A DNA stretch of 64,000 nt from Shimia sp. Alg240-R146 (GTDB taxonomy: Bacteria > Pseudomonadota > Alphaproteobacteria > Rhodobacterales > Rhodobacteraceae): positions 496,001-560,000 of the forward strand of contig NZ_CAMZOK010000002.1 of NCBI RefSeq assembly GCF_947331465.1. Direction: 5' to 3'. A program made the translations under genes and the position numbers. The notes under the pieces are model-generated. The model saw nothing but the letters and a program-made list of their open reading frames with translations. It made no database searches and had not been told where the DNA came from. Shown here piece after piece: positions 36,588 through 43,715 of the stretch. Numbering within the stretch: the stretch's first letter is position 1; every line of letters begins with the position of its first letter.

Positions 36588-37026
36588 GTTCCACGTTTTT
36601 CATTAAGAATTAGGTCGGCGGTTGCATCTTGCTAGGTCATAGAGCTTCGGCTTTGATCCAGCAGCGGTGCAAGACCTCCATTGTTTGCCCAGACTAGCTA
36701 GAGCGCCAAGCACTCGATATTTTAGCGGAACAGCCATAGCCTTGACTGAATTCCTGCGCAATGCGTCAACGGCAGGAATGAGAGATTGGCAATGCTGCGC
36801 TCAATTATACTGTAAGCGTCTTCTATGGGCTGCTATATCAGCCGGGGGTGAGCTGCACTATTTGCAATGTTCGCTTTCTGTGCTTTGCCGCCGTTTGTCT
36901 AAGGCGCAGCGAGTTTCCGGGTCCAATCCAATTTGCATGTAGCGAGGCGTCTCTCTGGCATAGTGTGTCTCGGTTCAAGCAGGCCATGCCATTTAATGCA
37001 AATTTCTGTAATTTGAGCCGCGTTGC
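36588..37026. other. Intergenic region without convincing gene
   Basis: These 439 bases separate the GHKL cassette from the next island gene. Short plus-strand reading frames (for example at 36667-36942) are Cys/Leu/Ser-rich, lack good Shine-Dalgarno sites and look spurious. The promoter of the cassette should lie here. No clear hairpin or repeat was recognised. Confidence 0.5.
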
Positions 37027-37515
37027 TCAGGCTGATTTTGCCCATTCGATGCAAGATGAACGATGATCTTCATAGATTTCTCTTGGATCGCCGCCGTATT
37101 CGATTCCCGCTGCGTCTAACCCCTTTAAGAAGCCTATCGTCACCGCATCGTTAGTTTTGCCACCAGCGTTGCCGAGCATGGCTGTAAGCTGCGGCAAGCC
37201 TTGTGCTCTGCAAAAGATACACATTCGATCAAGAGCCAATGCACCCCTCACCCATTGGCCCCACTTCTGTGTGTCCGGATCAAATACACCAGATGCAATC
37301 GCAATCTGTTTGAAGTCAGTTGGCGTTTCCGTTTTTGCCGCCTCGATCAGGTGATTAACCGCCAACCTTAAATTGAATCCCTTTACGGTTCGGGTCGACA
37401 ATTCTGCCATAGCATCGACGCAAAGAGGAAGGTCCATCTTCCCGGCTTCGCGATGACGACCAATGATCGTTTCGAGTTGTTCGGGCGTTTTTAGTTTGAG
37501 GAATCTATTTGTCAT
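37027..37515 (-). CDS. Unknown island protein
   Basis: The 162-residue soluble product starts MTNRFLKLKTPEQLETIIGRHREAGKMD and ends EDHRSSCIEWAKSA. It is helical, with GFNLRLAVNHLIEAAKTETPTDFKQIA in the middle and no membrane segment or known motif. A GTG at 37524 is an alternative start. It lies 236 bases before the broken initiator gene in coordinate terms and points the same way. I do not recognise the family. Confidence 0.6.
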   Translation of the reverse strand: MTNRFLKLKTPEQLETIIGRHREAGKMDLPLCVDAMAELSTRTVKGFNLRLAVNHLIEAAKTETPTDFKQIAIASGVFDPDTQKWGQWVRGALALDRMCIFCRAQGLPQLTAMLGNAGGKTNDAVTIGFLKGLDAAGIEYGGDPREIYEDHRSSCIEWAKSA

Positions 37516-37760
37516 CGGAAACACCTATAACAAACCGAAGTTTGTTTCCAGTGAGTTGTGCTGCGTGCAGTGCTATGCAACTAAAGCGCGAGGCGGGATT
37601 TCGCTGCCGTTGGCTACAGCGTCTGCTTCCCCGAAGCGGCCAAACTTTGCAAAGGGTGCTATCTGCGCATTGCTGACTTTGGGTGCATCCGCAGCGATGG
37701 TGGGTATGGTGCGACATGCTGGCGTCTACCATCGCCGTGATGTGTATTTGTTGATGAGGT

Positions 37761-38908
37761 CTAGGCGATAAATCGATACCGGCCTTTGGCCTCATTCAGC
37801 TTTCTTGCCGCGTGCTCTTGGTCGTCTTCAACTACCGTGGCCAAGCGTGCGCCAACGTGTTCCATATAATCGATCAATTCGATCTCGCTGACCCCTTCCA
37901 GTGCTGCAAGGGTGGTGGCGTTTCCGACAACTTGCGCCAGTATCAGTCGGATATGCTCGTTACGGTGCACATCCTTGACCCCCGAAGGATCGACAAAGCT
38001 GCGCATTTCCATCAGATCGTCGTCGGTTGTTGCGGCTACCAAGTCCCAAAGCGCGTGATTGGGCCAGCGGGCGCGGTTTCCATCGTCTGAGGGTTCGCAA
38101 TAACGGACCTTTTCTAAGGCTTCGGCAACGATGTCGCCAAACATAGTGTCGAGTTGTGCCCATGTGCGGACCTGCCAGCGGTCTTTTAGGAGGTTTTTTC
38201 CTGCACGTATCTCAATTCGCCAGACGCGGCTTGTGGCGGCGTCTGAGGCGTCCAGAAGGGGCAGGTCGTCCCGACGAAGGTTCGCGTTCCAGATGTCCCA
38301 CCAAATCGGTTTTTTCTTGTCGATCACTTCGCGGCGTTTGTCATAGACGATGACCTGTCGCCCCGGCATTTTCCCAACGGTGACAGATGTAAATCGGCCT
38401 GATTTTCCATTGCTGCGGCGGTCGTCTTCGTGGGTGAGGTAGTCGCCACGATTGCTATGGCTGTGAATTACGAAGTTTTCAGGGTTCAGTTCGAAATCAG
38501 GGGCAAGGGCGTCCACGCAAAAATCGACACGGGCAATGCTGACCTGATGATTGCCATAGCGAACTCCAAGTCGTTCCAGCGTTTTGTCGATGTAGGCGCG
38601 GGCATAGCCTAGGCCTTGGGTAGCTAAGAGAATTGAGCCAACTGAAACACGGATGCCCCAAGGGTCACGCGCGGTGGGCCTTTTAAAGAACCATGTGACG
38701 TCCAGTGGTCCGCCTCTGAGAATGAAACGATATCCATTGCCGCCATGGGCAAGAGGTCAAATTCCGCGCCGCCATATTCAAACGGGGCGGGCGCGCGGTT
38801 TTCCTCTGCGGTTTCGCGTAGGGCGTCCAGCGCGTCAAAAAGGTCTTGTGAAATATTGGCTTGGATCGAAAGGGCGATTGTGTCGAAGCCTTGATGAACA
38901 ATGTGCAT
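37761..38908 (-). pseudogene. Replication-initiator-like gene, frameshifted
   Basis: The reading starts at the ATG at 38908 (MHIVHQGFDTIALSIQANI) and runs through FEYGGAEFDLL near 38755. The continuation, AHGGNGYRFILRGGPLDVTWFF and on through WGIRVSVGS and SRVWRIEIRAGKN, lies in another frame. Reading one base twice at the TTGCCC near 38750 joins the halves into about 382 residues, so a single G has probably been lost. The whole resembles replication initiation factors of the Rep_trans/NicK kind found on small integrative elements, with SVTVGKMPGRQVIVYDKR in the catalytic half. The downstream part could still be made from an internal GTG at 38516. Confidence 0.7.
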
Positions 38909-38942
38909 TTGGGGTGGTCCTTTGTATTTTCTGTATTTCCAG

Positions 38943-38967
38943 AGGGGGGTGCTACAATCACCCCCCT
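38943..38967. other. Hairpin upstream of the initiator-like gene
   Basis: A 9-bp perfect stem AGGGGGGTG / CACCCCCCT with a 7-base loop CTACAAT lies 35 bases before the initiator start, followed by T5 on the plus strand. It could be a rolling-circle origin hairpin for the initiator or a terminator for plus-strand transcripts. Both are inference. Confidence 0.5.
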
Positions 38968-39088
38968 TTTTCGGCGGATGCCGCGTTGTGGTGCTGATGT
39001 TGGAAAGCTGCGGGGCCTTGCCCCTTTGCTGCCTCCGGCGGGGCAGCATGTGTTTTGGGGCCGGAGCGGGGCCGCTCCGGCTGTAGGG

Positions 39089-39307
39089 TCATTTTGCGCT
39101 AACCTGACGGCCAATCCAGATTTCGGCCCGTTCAGCGCATTTTGAAAGATTGAGCAGGTCGGAATGGTGGAAGCTGTTGGTGTTTTTCCATTCGCCTGTG
39201 TCGGTCTTGTATGAACGGGACAGATCGATGGAGAAAAACCCGTCATTGTCCCAGATGGTGGCTGTCACGAGGCCGATTTTGAATTTCTGTGCTGGCGTAT
39301 TTGCCAT
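39089..39307 (-). CDS. Small conserved island protein
   Basis: This 72-residue protein (MANTPAQKFKIGLVTATIWDNDGFFSIDLSRSYKTDTGEWKNTNSF) has alternating beta-strand character and ends in a helix. Similar small proteins sit next to replication genes of integrative elements and plasmids. No enzyme motif is visible. It is possibly a DNA-binding accessory protein of replication. It lies between AlpA and the initiator-like gene on the same strand. Confidence 0.7.
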   Translation of the reverse strand: MANTPAQKFKIGLVTATIWDNDGFFSIDLSRSYKTDTGEWKNTNSFHHSDLLNLSKCAERAEIWIGRQVSAK

Positions 39308-39400
39308 GGTTCTGTCCTTTCAGGATTGAGGATTTGGCAAAGAGAGAGGGGCGGGGGACCGTTTTGCCCACGCCCCTCAAGGACCATCCGGCCCCAAAAT

Positions 39401-39429
39401 CCCCCGAAACGCTGCCAGCCCTTCGGGGG
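39401..39429 (-). terminator. Hairpin/terminator after alpA-like gene
   Basis: An 8-bp stem CCCCCGAA (39401-39408) with TTCGGGGG (39422-39429) is followed on the minus strand by ATTTTGG. It lies 13 bases past the AlpA-type gene. Other inverted repeats crowd the same 90 bases (GAGGGGCG 39346 with CGCCCCTC 39371; GTTTTGCCC 39361 with GGGCAAAAC 39427). Confidence 0.5.
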
Positions 39430-39441
39430 CAAAACTGATTG

Positions 39442-39669
39442 TCAGATAGTTTGCGACGTGTGAGCGACAGTGCGCTCTTCGATCCAGCGCATCAGATCAG
39501 CGCGGCGATAGCGCACTGATCTGGACGAAACCTTCACAAATCGGGGGCCACCCCCGCGATGCCGCCAATTCTGCAAGGCGCGCACTGAATAGCAAAGAAT
39601 GGATGCGGCTTCGCGTTCGTCTACGAGTGTGTCGGGGTCGTTTGAAATGGAACTTGTGTGCATGAGCAA
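39442..39669 (-). CDS. AlpA/excisionase-type helix-turn-helix protein
   Basis: The 75-residue product has a MerR-like winged helix: LVDEREAASILCYSVRALQNWRHRGGGPRFVKVSSRSVRYRRADLMRWIEE. This matches AlpA and Xis proteins, which bend DNA at attachment sites and activate integrase or excision. It lies in the same orientation as the integrase, with one gene between. Confidence 0.88.
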   Translation of the reverse strand: MLMHTSSISNDPDTLVDEREAASILCYSVRALQNWRHRGGGPRFVKVSSRSVRYRRADLMRWIEERTVAHTSQTI

Positions 39670-39755
39670 CTCCTATGGTGCGATACCAGCAAGTTGCAGC
39701 GTAGGTGTTGCGACATCAAAGGACAGTTGAACTTCAGTTTGGGAAATGCCTGTCC

Positions 39756-40472
39756 TTAGCCAGTCATTTGCTTTAGTGCGCGCTCGATACGCTTCCCCAA
39801 AGCAACCTGGCTATGATAACTTCTGGGTGCGAAGCTTTCTAGAATAAATATAACAAAATCAAAGAATTGACCTGCATAGCTGTCCCGACGGGTGTCGTAG
39901 TAGCAGCTACTTTTCGCTTTCTTGCCCCTGCCAGATTCGAAATCCATTACCAAATCTTGAATCAAACGGTCTAAAGGCGTGTTTCGTGTAGGCTTGAATT
40001 CTTTGGCATGCTCAATTCGTTTGGCTTTCACTGCTTTCAAAGCATGGGAAACCTGCTTGAGTTTGTTAATGGTAAGCTCAGATGTGCCGTTGTTTTTCTC
40101 CCAATAATCAAGTTGCTCATTGAAGTCGAACCGGTGGTTAAATGGATCGCGGTAGAGGATCGCGTCATCTATTTCACTCAGGTTTTTATCAGACAAAGCA
40201 TCAAATGCTGAAATTGTCCTATCCACCGCTATTTTGAGCCTTTCGAGGTCTTTGGTTTGTGGAGCGGGTGGCGGCTCATGTGCCCTTTTTGCGCTGGCCT
40301 GATAGCGACCTAAGATTTTGCCAAGCTGGAGGCGGATTGTTTTGTCGCTTCCCTGCAACCCAAAATCGGTTCGCATTGTCTGAATTAGGTGCGGTGTGAA
40401 TAGATCGGAGATTTCAGGCCAAGACATTGCTGGCACTTCGGGGTCATTGAGCCGGGCTAAATATGTTGCCAT
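39756..40472 (-). CDS. Unknown island protein between integrase and AlpA
   Basis: The 238-residue soluble product starts MATYLARLNDPEVPAMSWPEISDLFTPHLIQ (ATG at 40472; an in-frame TTG lies two codons upstream). It is charged and helical, with HALKAVKAKRIEHAKEFKPTRNTPLDRLIQDLVMDFE near the middle and YAGQFFDFVIFILESFAPRSYHSQVALGKRIERAL at the end. No known domain is recognised. It may be an element-specific regulator or accessory protein. Confidence 0.65.
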   Translation of the reverse strand: MATYLARLNDPEVPAMSWPEISDLFTPHLIQTMRTDFGLQGSDKTIRLQLGKILGRYQASAKRAHEPPPAPQTKDLERLKIAVDRTISAFDALSDKNLSEIDDAILYRDPFNHRFDFNEQLDYWEKNNGTSELTINKLKQVSHALKAVKAKRIEHAKEFKPTRNTPLDRLIQDLVMDFESGRGKKAKSSCYYDTRRDSYAGQFFDFVIFILESFAPRSYHSQVALGKRIERALKQMTG

Positions 40473-40609
40473 TTGCAAGGTTTCTATTCGGAGTTCATTT
40501 GGGTTAAAATTGGATGTGCTCTGGCAACGAATACTCTACATCTACACGTAAGCTCAATGAGCTGATATCCGATGTGTATAAGGCTACCGGTGGAAGGCAT
40601 CATCTGCGG

Positions 40610-41797
40610 TTAGCGAACGAGTCTTAGAGGTGGAGCGCATTTTGACTTTTGTTGTAATGCACCTGCCAACCGTGACGCGACCGATCCCGCAGCGCGTTGC
40701 ACGGCGTCATCAGCCAGATGTGAGTAACGCAAAGTCGTGCTTAGGTTTTTGTGGCCCATAATTTCTTTGAGCATGAACGGATCGATCCCATTCATAACCG
40801 CGACTGAGGCGTAGGTATGTCGCAGATCGTGCAGCCGGACATCGTCAAGGCCAGCACGCTTTCGGATGCGTCGCCAAGGCTTTTCGAGCTCGGTCAGGTG
40901 TCCGTCTTCGGTGTTTCCCAATATTGCGTAGGGGTTTCCTTGAATGCGCGGCAAGCCCATCAGGATGTCGTAGGCTTCGCGGGGCAGGGGAATACGTCGT
41001 CGTCCGGTTTTGCTATCTGGAAGTTCAAGGTGGGTGTACGTGACATAGTCCCATTTGAGTTTTGTAATTTCGCTCATACGACAACCGGTCAACATCAGGA
41101 GCATAATTGCGGACACTATGTGAACCGTTTCGGACCCGTCCTCTAGCGACCGCATGAGAACCTCGCCCAGACGGGTCTGTTCTTCGTCCCGCAGATAGCG
41201 TTTCTTTTCCTCTTCACGGTTTTTTTTGACCCGTCGCGCTGGATTGGTGCCTTCAGTCCGTAAGCCCCAGTCCTCGGCCGTGTTGAACATCTTGGATATC
41301 AAACCCAAAACCCGATTGGCTTGGTAGGGTGTTTTCTCGCTGATCTTGAGATGTAGGGCTGCGACATCGGCGCGGGTGACATCGTTGATGAGCATGGGGC
41401 CGAACGCGGGGGCAACGAAGCGCCGCGCGTTGCTGGCGTAGTCCCGAATGGTTGAAGGCTTGCAATGACGCTCGGCATAGTCCGTTAGGAACCTTTCACA
41501 GAGCATTGCAACGGTTGGGGCCTGCCTCCGAGCCTGACGGTTGCCTGAGGGGTCTTCACCTTTAGCAACGTCGCCAAGAAGTCGCTTGGCCTGTTGGCGG
41601 GCTTCGTCAGACGTGAGAACGCCATGGGAGCCGATGGTATAGCGCCGTGTCCGTTTTCCGTTCCGGTATTGGATCAGGTAATTCTTTTTGCCTGAGGGGT
41701 AGACGCGCAATCCAAAGCCCCCAACGTCGCTGTCCCAGACAAAGTAGTCCTTGTCGTTGATTTCCAACGCTTCAACGGCTCGTTTGGTCAGTTTCAT
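40610..41797 (-). CDS. Tyrosine recombinase / integrase
   Basis: The 395-residue product starts MKLTKRAVEALEINDKDYFVWD with an N-terminal DUF4102 arm-binding domain. A core-binding domain follows (about 95-190), then the catalytic domain with LTGCRMSEITKLKW (Arg), LHDLRHTYASVAV (His-x-x-Arg) and MGHKNLSTTLRYSHLAD (second His and nucleophile Tyr). The ATG at 41797 follows GGAGGCGCC. The longer frame to 41863 would read through the arm-site repeats. The P4-type layout fits insertion into a tRNA gene. It lies about 200 bases inside attR. Confidence 0.95.
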   Translation of the reverse strand: MKLTKRAVEALEINDKDYFVWDSDVGGFGLRVYPSGKKNYLIQYRNGKRTRRYTIGSHGVLTSDEARQQAKRLLGDVAKGEDPSGNRQARRQAPTVAMLCERFLTDYAERHCKPSTIRDYASNARRFVAPAFGPMLINDVTRADVAALHLKISEKTPYQANRVLGLISKMFNTAEDWGLRTEGTNPARRVKKNREEEKKRYLRDEEQTRLGEVLMRSLEDGSETVHIVSAIMLLMLTGCRMSEITKLKWDYVTYTHLELPDSKTGRRRIPLPREAYDILMGLPRIQGNPYAILGNTEDGHLTELEKPWRRIRKRAGLDDVRLHDLRHTYASVAVMNGIDPFMLKEIMGHKNLSTTLRYSHLADDAVQRAAGSVASRLAGALQQKSKCAPPLRLVR

Positions 41798-41839
41798 TTG
41801 GCGCCTCCAGTAGATGCAAAGTCTGGTTTTTTGGTGTTC

Positions 41840-41866
41840 CTGCCGGAAGCAATACGGAAGCAACAG
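41840..41866 (+). repeat. Right arm-type integrase site candidate
   Basis: CCGGAAGCA at 41843-41851 and ACGGAAGCA at 41854-41862 have the same 11-base spacing and orientation as the pair inside attL. The surrounding 27 bases match with about three differences. They overlap the integrase promoter region, so integrase binding could also repress its own gene. Confidence 0.6.
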
Positions 41867-41992
41867 ACAGCAGAACTCGGCGCTATTGATGAAACTGAGG
41901 CGTAGTCAAAATCAATCTAAATCATTGATTGTATGTCGGTTTTGTTCGGTGGGCGCGGTCTGGAGAAATGCAGAGAAATGGATCAAACTCGG

Positions 41993-42031
41993 TTTGTAAT
42001 CAGTAGGTCCGCGGTTCGAGTCCGTGTGGGG
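41993..42031 (+). repeat. attR: displaced tRNA-Thr 3' end
   Basis: This is the right copy of the 39-base repeat. Beyond it the sequence continues CCATTTT, where attL has GCACCATTTT; the displaced remnant has lost three bases of the acceptor end. It is not a tRNA by itself. Confidence 0.9.
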
Positions 42032-42273
42032 CCATTTTCAAACTGAATCGATTGAATTTGTGGTCGCTTCTAGGAGCTTCCGCTTGAAACGCACACGGCG
42101 CAAAGTTGGCATTTGGGCTGCTTTTCATCCCAAATTGAAGTGAGTCAGCCCGTCTCGGTGCCATTGAACAACGCGCTGCGCAGAACCTGTGTTTGGTAAT
42201 CCTCCGCTTGACGCAAGACGTGGGGATCGTTCATGCTGAACCTGATTTTTTGTCATTTTTTAGGAGCATCGCA

Positions 42274-42447
42274 ATGACTGGCAGTTCCGAACCGAATTAT
42301 GTGCCTTCACGGCGGCGAGAGTGGCTGTCGTTTGCTTTCCTTACATTGATTTTGTTGCCCGGACTCGCTGTATTGTTTGTCGGTGGCTATGGCTTTGTCG
42401 TGTGGATGAGCCACATTATCAACGGTCCACCCGTCATTGGGTTCTGA
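42274..42447 (+). CDS. torE: TorE/NapE-type small membrane protein
   Basis: This 57-residue protein (MTGSSEPNYVPSRRREWLSFAFLTLILLPGLAVLFVGGYGFVVWM) has one membrane helix after a basic segment. It matches TorE/NapE proteins encoded ahead of TMAO or nitrate reductases; their role is uncertain. TAGGAG lies just before the ATG at 42274. It heads the operon torE-torC-torA-torD, 74 bases before torC, and its promoter must lie between attR and this gene. Confidence 0.88.
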   Translation: MTGSSEPNYVPSRRREWLSFAFLTLILLPGLAVLFVGGYGFVVWMSHIINGPPVIGF

Positions 42448-42521
42448 AAAAGACGATCGGATCGCTGTGCTGAACCGGCGGTCCTGAAATTGATTTGACG
42501 ATCCCAGATTGGAGCGAATCC

Positions 42522-43706
42522 ATGAGTGTTCTCGGCATTGCGAAAGAATTCTGGCGTACCCTGAAAAGACCCCCTGCGACGATCAGTCTGGGCGTGATTT
42601 CGGTTGGTGGCTTTATCACTGGGATACTGTTTTGGGGGGGCTTCAACACCGCGCTGGAGGTGACCAATACCGAAGAGTTCTGCATCAGTTGTCATGAGAT
42701 GCGCGACAACGTGTACGTAGAATTGCAGCAGACGGTGCATTGGGAAAACCGTACTGGTGTGCGCGCGACATGTCCCGATTGCCATGTGCCGCATGAATGG
42801 ACCAACAAGATCGCGCGGAAAATGCAGGCCAGCAAAGAGGTTTGGGGTGCGGTGTTTGGCACCATCAACACCCGCGAAAAATTCCTTGCCAAACGCGAAG
42901 ACTTGGCGCGGCACGAATGGGCGCGTTTGGAGGCCAATAATTCCTTGGAATGCCGCAATTGCCATGACTATGACAGCATGGATTGGAACAAGATGTCGGA
43001 CGAGGCCGTGTTTTACATGCGGCCTGCGGCGGCTTTGAACACGGGCTGTATTGAATGCCACAAAGGCATTGCCCACGAACTTCCGCAGCAGGGCGAGGGG
43101 ATGAGCCCGGTGATCGCAGCGCTTGACGGGCGCGCGGCCAACAGCCTGAGCGCCGGTGAGGATTATTACGCTTACCAACCTGTATCGCTGTTTGAAGATG
43201 AGGACCTGAGCAAGCCTGCTGGCAACTTGTCGATGACGGCGCGGGTCGAGATCGCCGAAGTCAAAGGCGATAAGGTGCGTTTGGATATGTCAGCTTGGCG
43301 GAAAAACAAAGGCTTTGGTCGGGTTCTTTATGCAGATTTCGGCCGGAACATGCGGGTGGCCGTTTTGGAACGTGAGACGGCGCAAAATGACGCCTATGTC
43401 ACCGCTGGCGATCCGGTCAACGACGACAACACCGGCCTGGACTGGGTTGAGGTTAAGGTCAGCCTGTGGTCCTCCGCCAGAGGGTTTGTCTCGGATGCTG
43501 ATCAGTTGTGGAATGTGGCGTCTGATTCCTATGAATCGTCTTGCAGCGGGTGTCACGCGCAGCCTGATCCGGATCATTTTGCTGCAAACGCATGGCCGGC
43601 GCAGTTCAATGGCATGGTCGGATTTACCAATATGGATGCGGCGGAACAGGAGCTTGTGTTGAGCTATCTGCAAAACCATTCCTCTGATTTTAAATCGTCG
43701 CAGTAG
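42522..43706 (+). CDS. torC: Pentaheme c-type cytochrome TorC
   Basis: TorC passes electrons from the menaquinol or ubiquinol pool to TorA. The 394-residue product has an N-terminal membrane anchor ([23 protein letters not shown]). Four NapC/NirT-type heme sites follow at about residues 54 (CISCH), 84 (CPDCH), 144 (CRNCH) and 176 (CIECH), and a C-terminal fifth heme at 341 (CSGCH). The fifth heme in a separate domain distinguishes TorC from NapC. GGAG lies 8 bases before the ATG at 42522. The gap to torA is 9 bases. Confidence 0.96.
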   Translation: MSVLGIAKEFWRTLKRPPATISLGVISVGGFITGILFWGGFNTALEVTNTEEFCISCHEMRDNVYVELQQTVHWENRTGVRATCPDCHVPHEWTNKIARKMQASKEVWGAVFGTINTREKFLAKREDLARHEWARLEANNSLECRNCHDYDSMDWNKMSDEAVFYMRPAAALNTGCIECHKGIAHELPQQGEGMSPVIAALDGRAANSLSAGEDYYAYQPVSLFEDEDLSKPAGNLSMTARVEIAEVKGDKVRLDMSAWRKNKGFGRVLYADFGRNMRVAVLERETAQNDAYVTAGDPVNDDNTGLDWVEVKVSLWSSARGFVSDADQLWNVASDSYESSCSGCHAQPDPDHFAANAWPAQFNGMVGFTNMDAAEQELVLSYLQNHSSDFKSSQ

Positions 43707-43715
43707 GAGGCAGTC

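Larger units (their letters stand above)
33815..42031. mobile_element. Integrative element of about 8.2 kb in tRNA-Thr
   Basis: A 39-base direct repeat of the 3' half of tRNA-Thr (33815-33853 and 41993-42031) bounds a block that is unlike the flanking core genes. It holds a tyrosine integrase, an AlpA-type regulator, a replication-initiator-like pseudogene, several unknown genes and a GHKL-STAS-membrane protein cargo. Nearly all genes point left, away from the integrase at the right end. No capsid, terminase or conjugation genes are seen, so it may be a mobilizable element or phage satellite. The broken initiator hints at decay. Confidence 0.9.

Noticed and set aside
36667-36942. A 91-residue plus-strand gene in the island gap
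   Set aside because: The composition is Cys/Leu/Ser-rich with no ribosome site and no family resemblance.
37761-38908. Programmed -1 frameshift in the initiator
   Set aside because: The join fits a -1 shift, but there is no X-XXY-YYZ slippery site and no obvious downstream pseudoknot; a one-base deletion is simpler.
38624-39049. A separate 141-residue gene ending at 38624
   Set aside because: Its part from 38908 is the N-terminal half of the frameshifted initiator; upstream of 38908 it reads through the hairpin with no coding character.
41993-42031. A second tRNA-Thr gene
   Set aside because: Only the 3' half is present, with no D-arm and a shortened acceptor end; it is the displaced attachment repeat.
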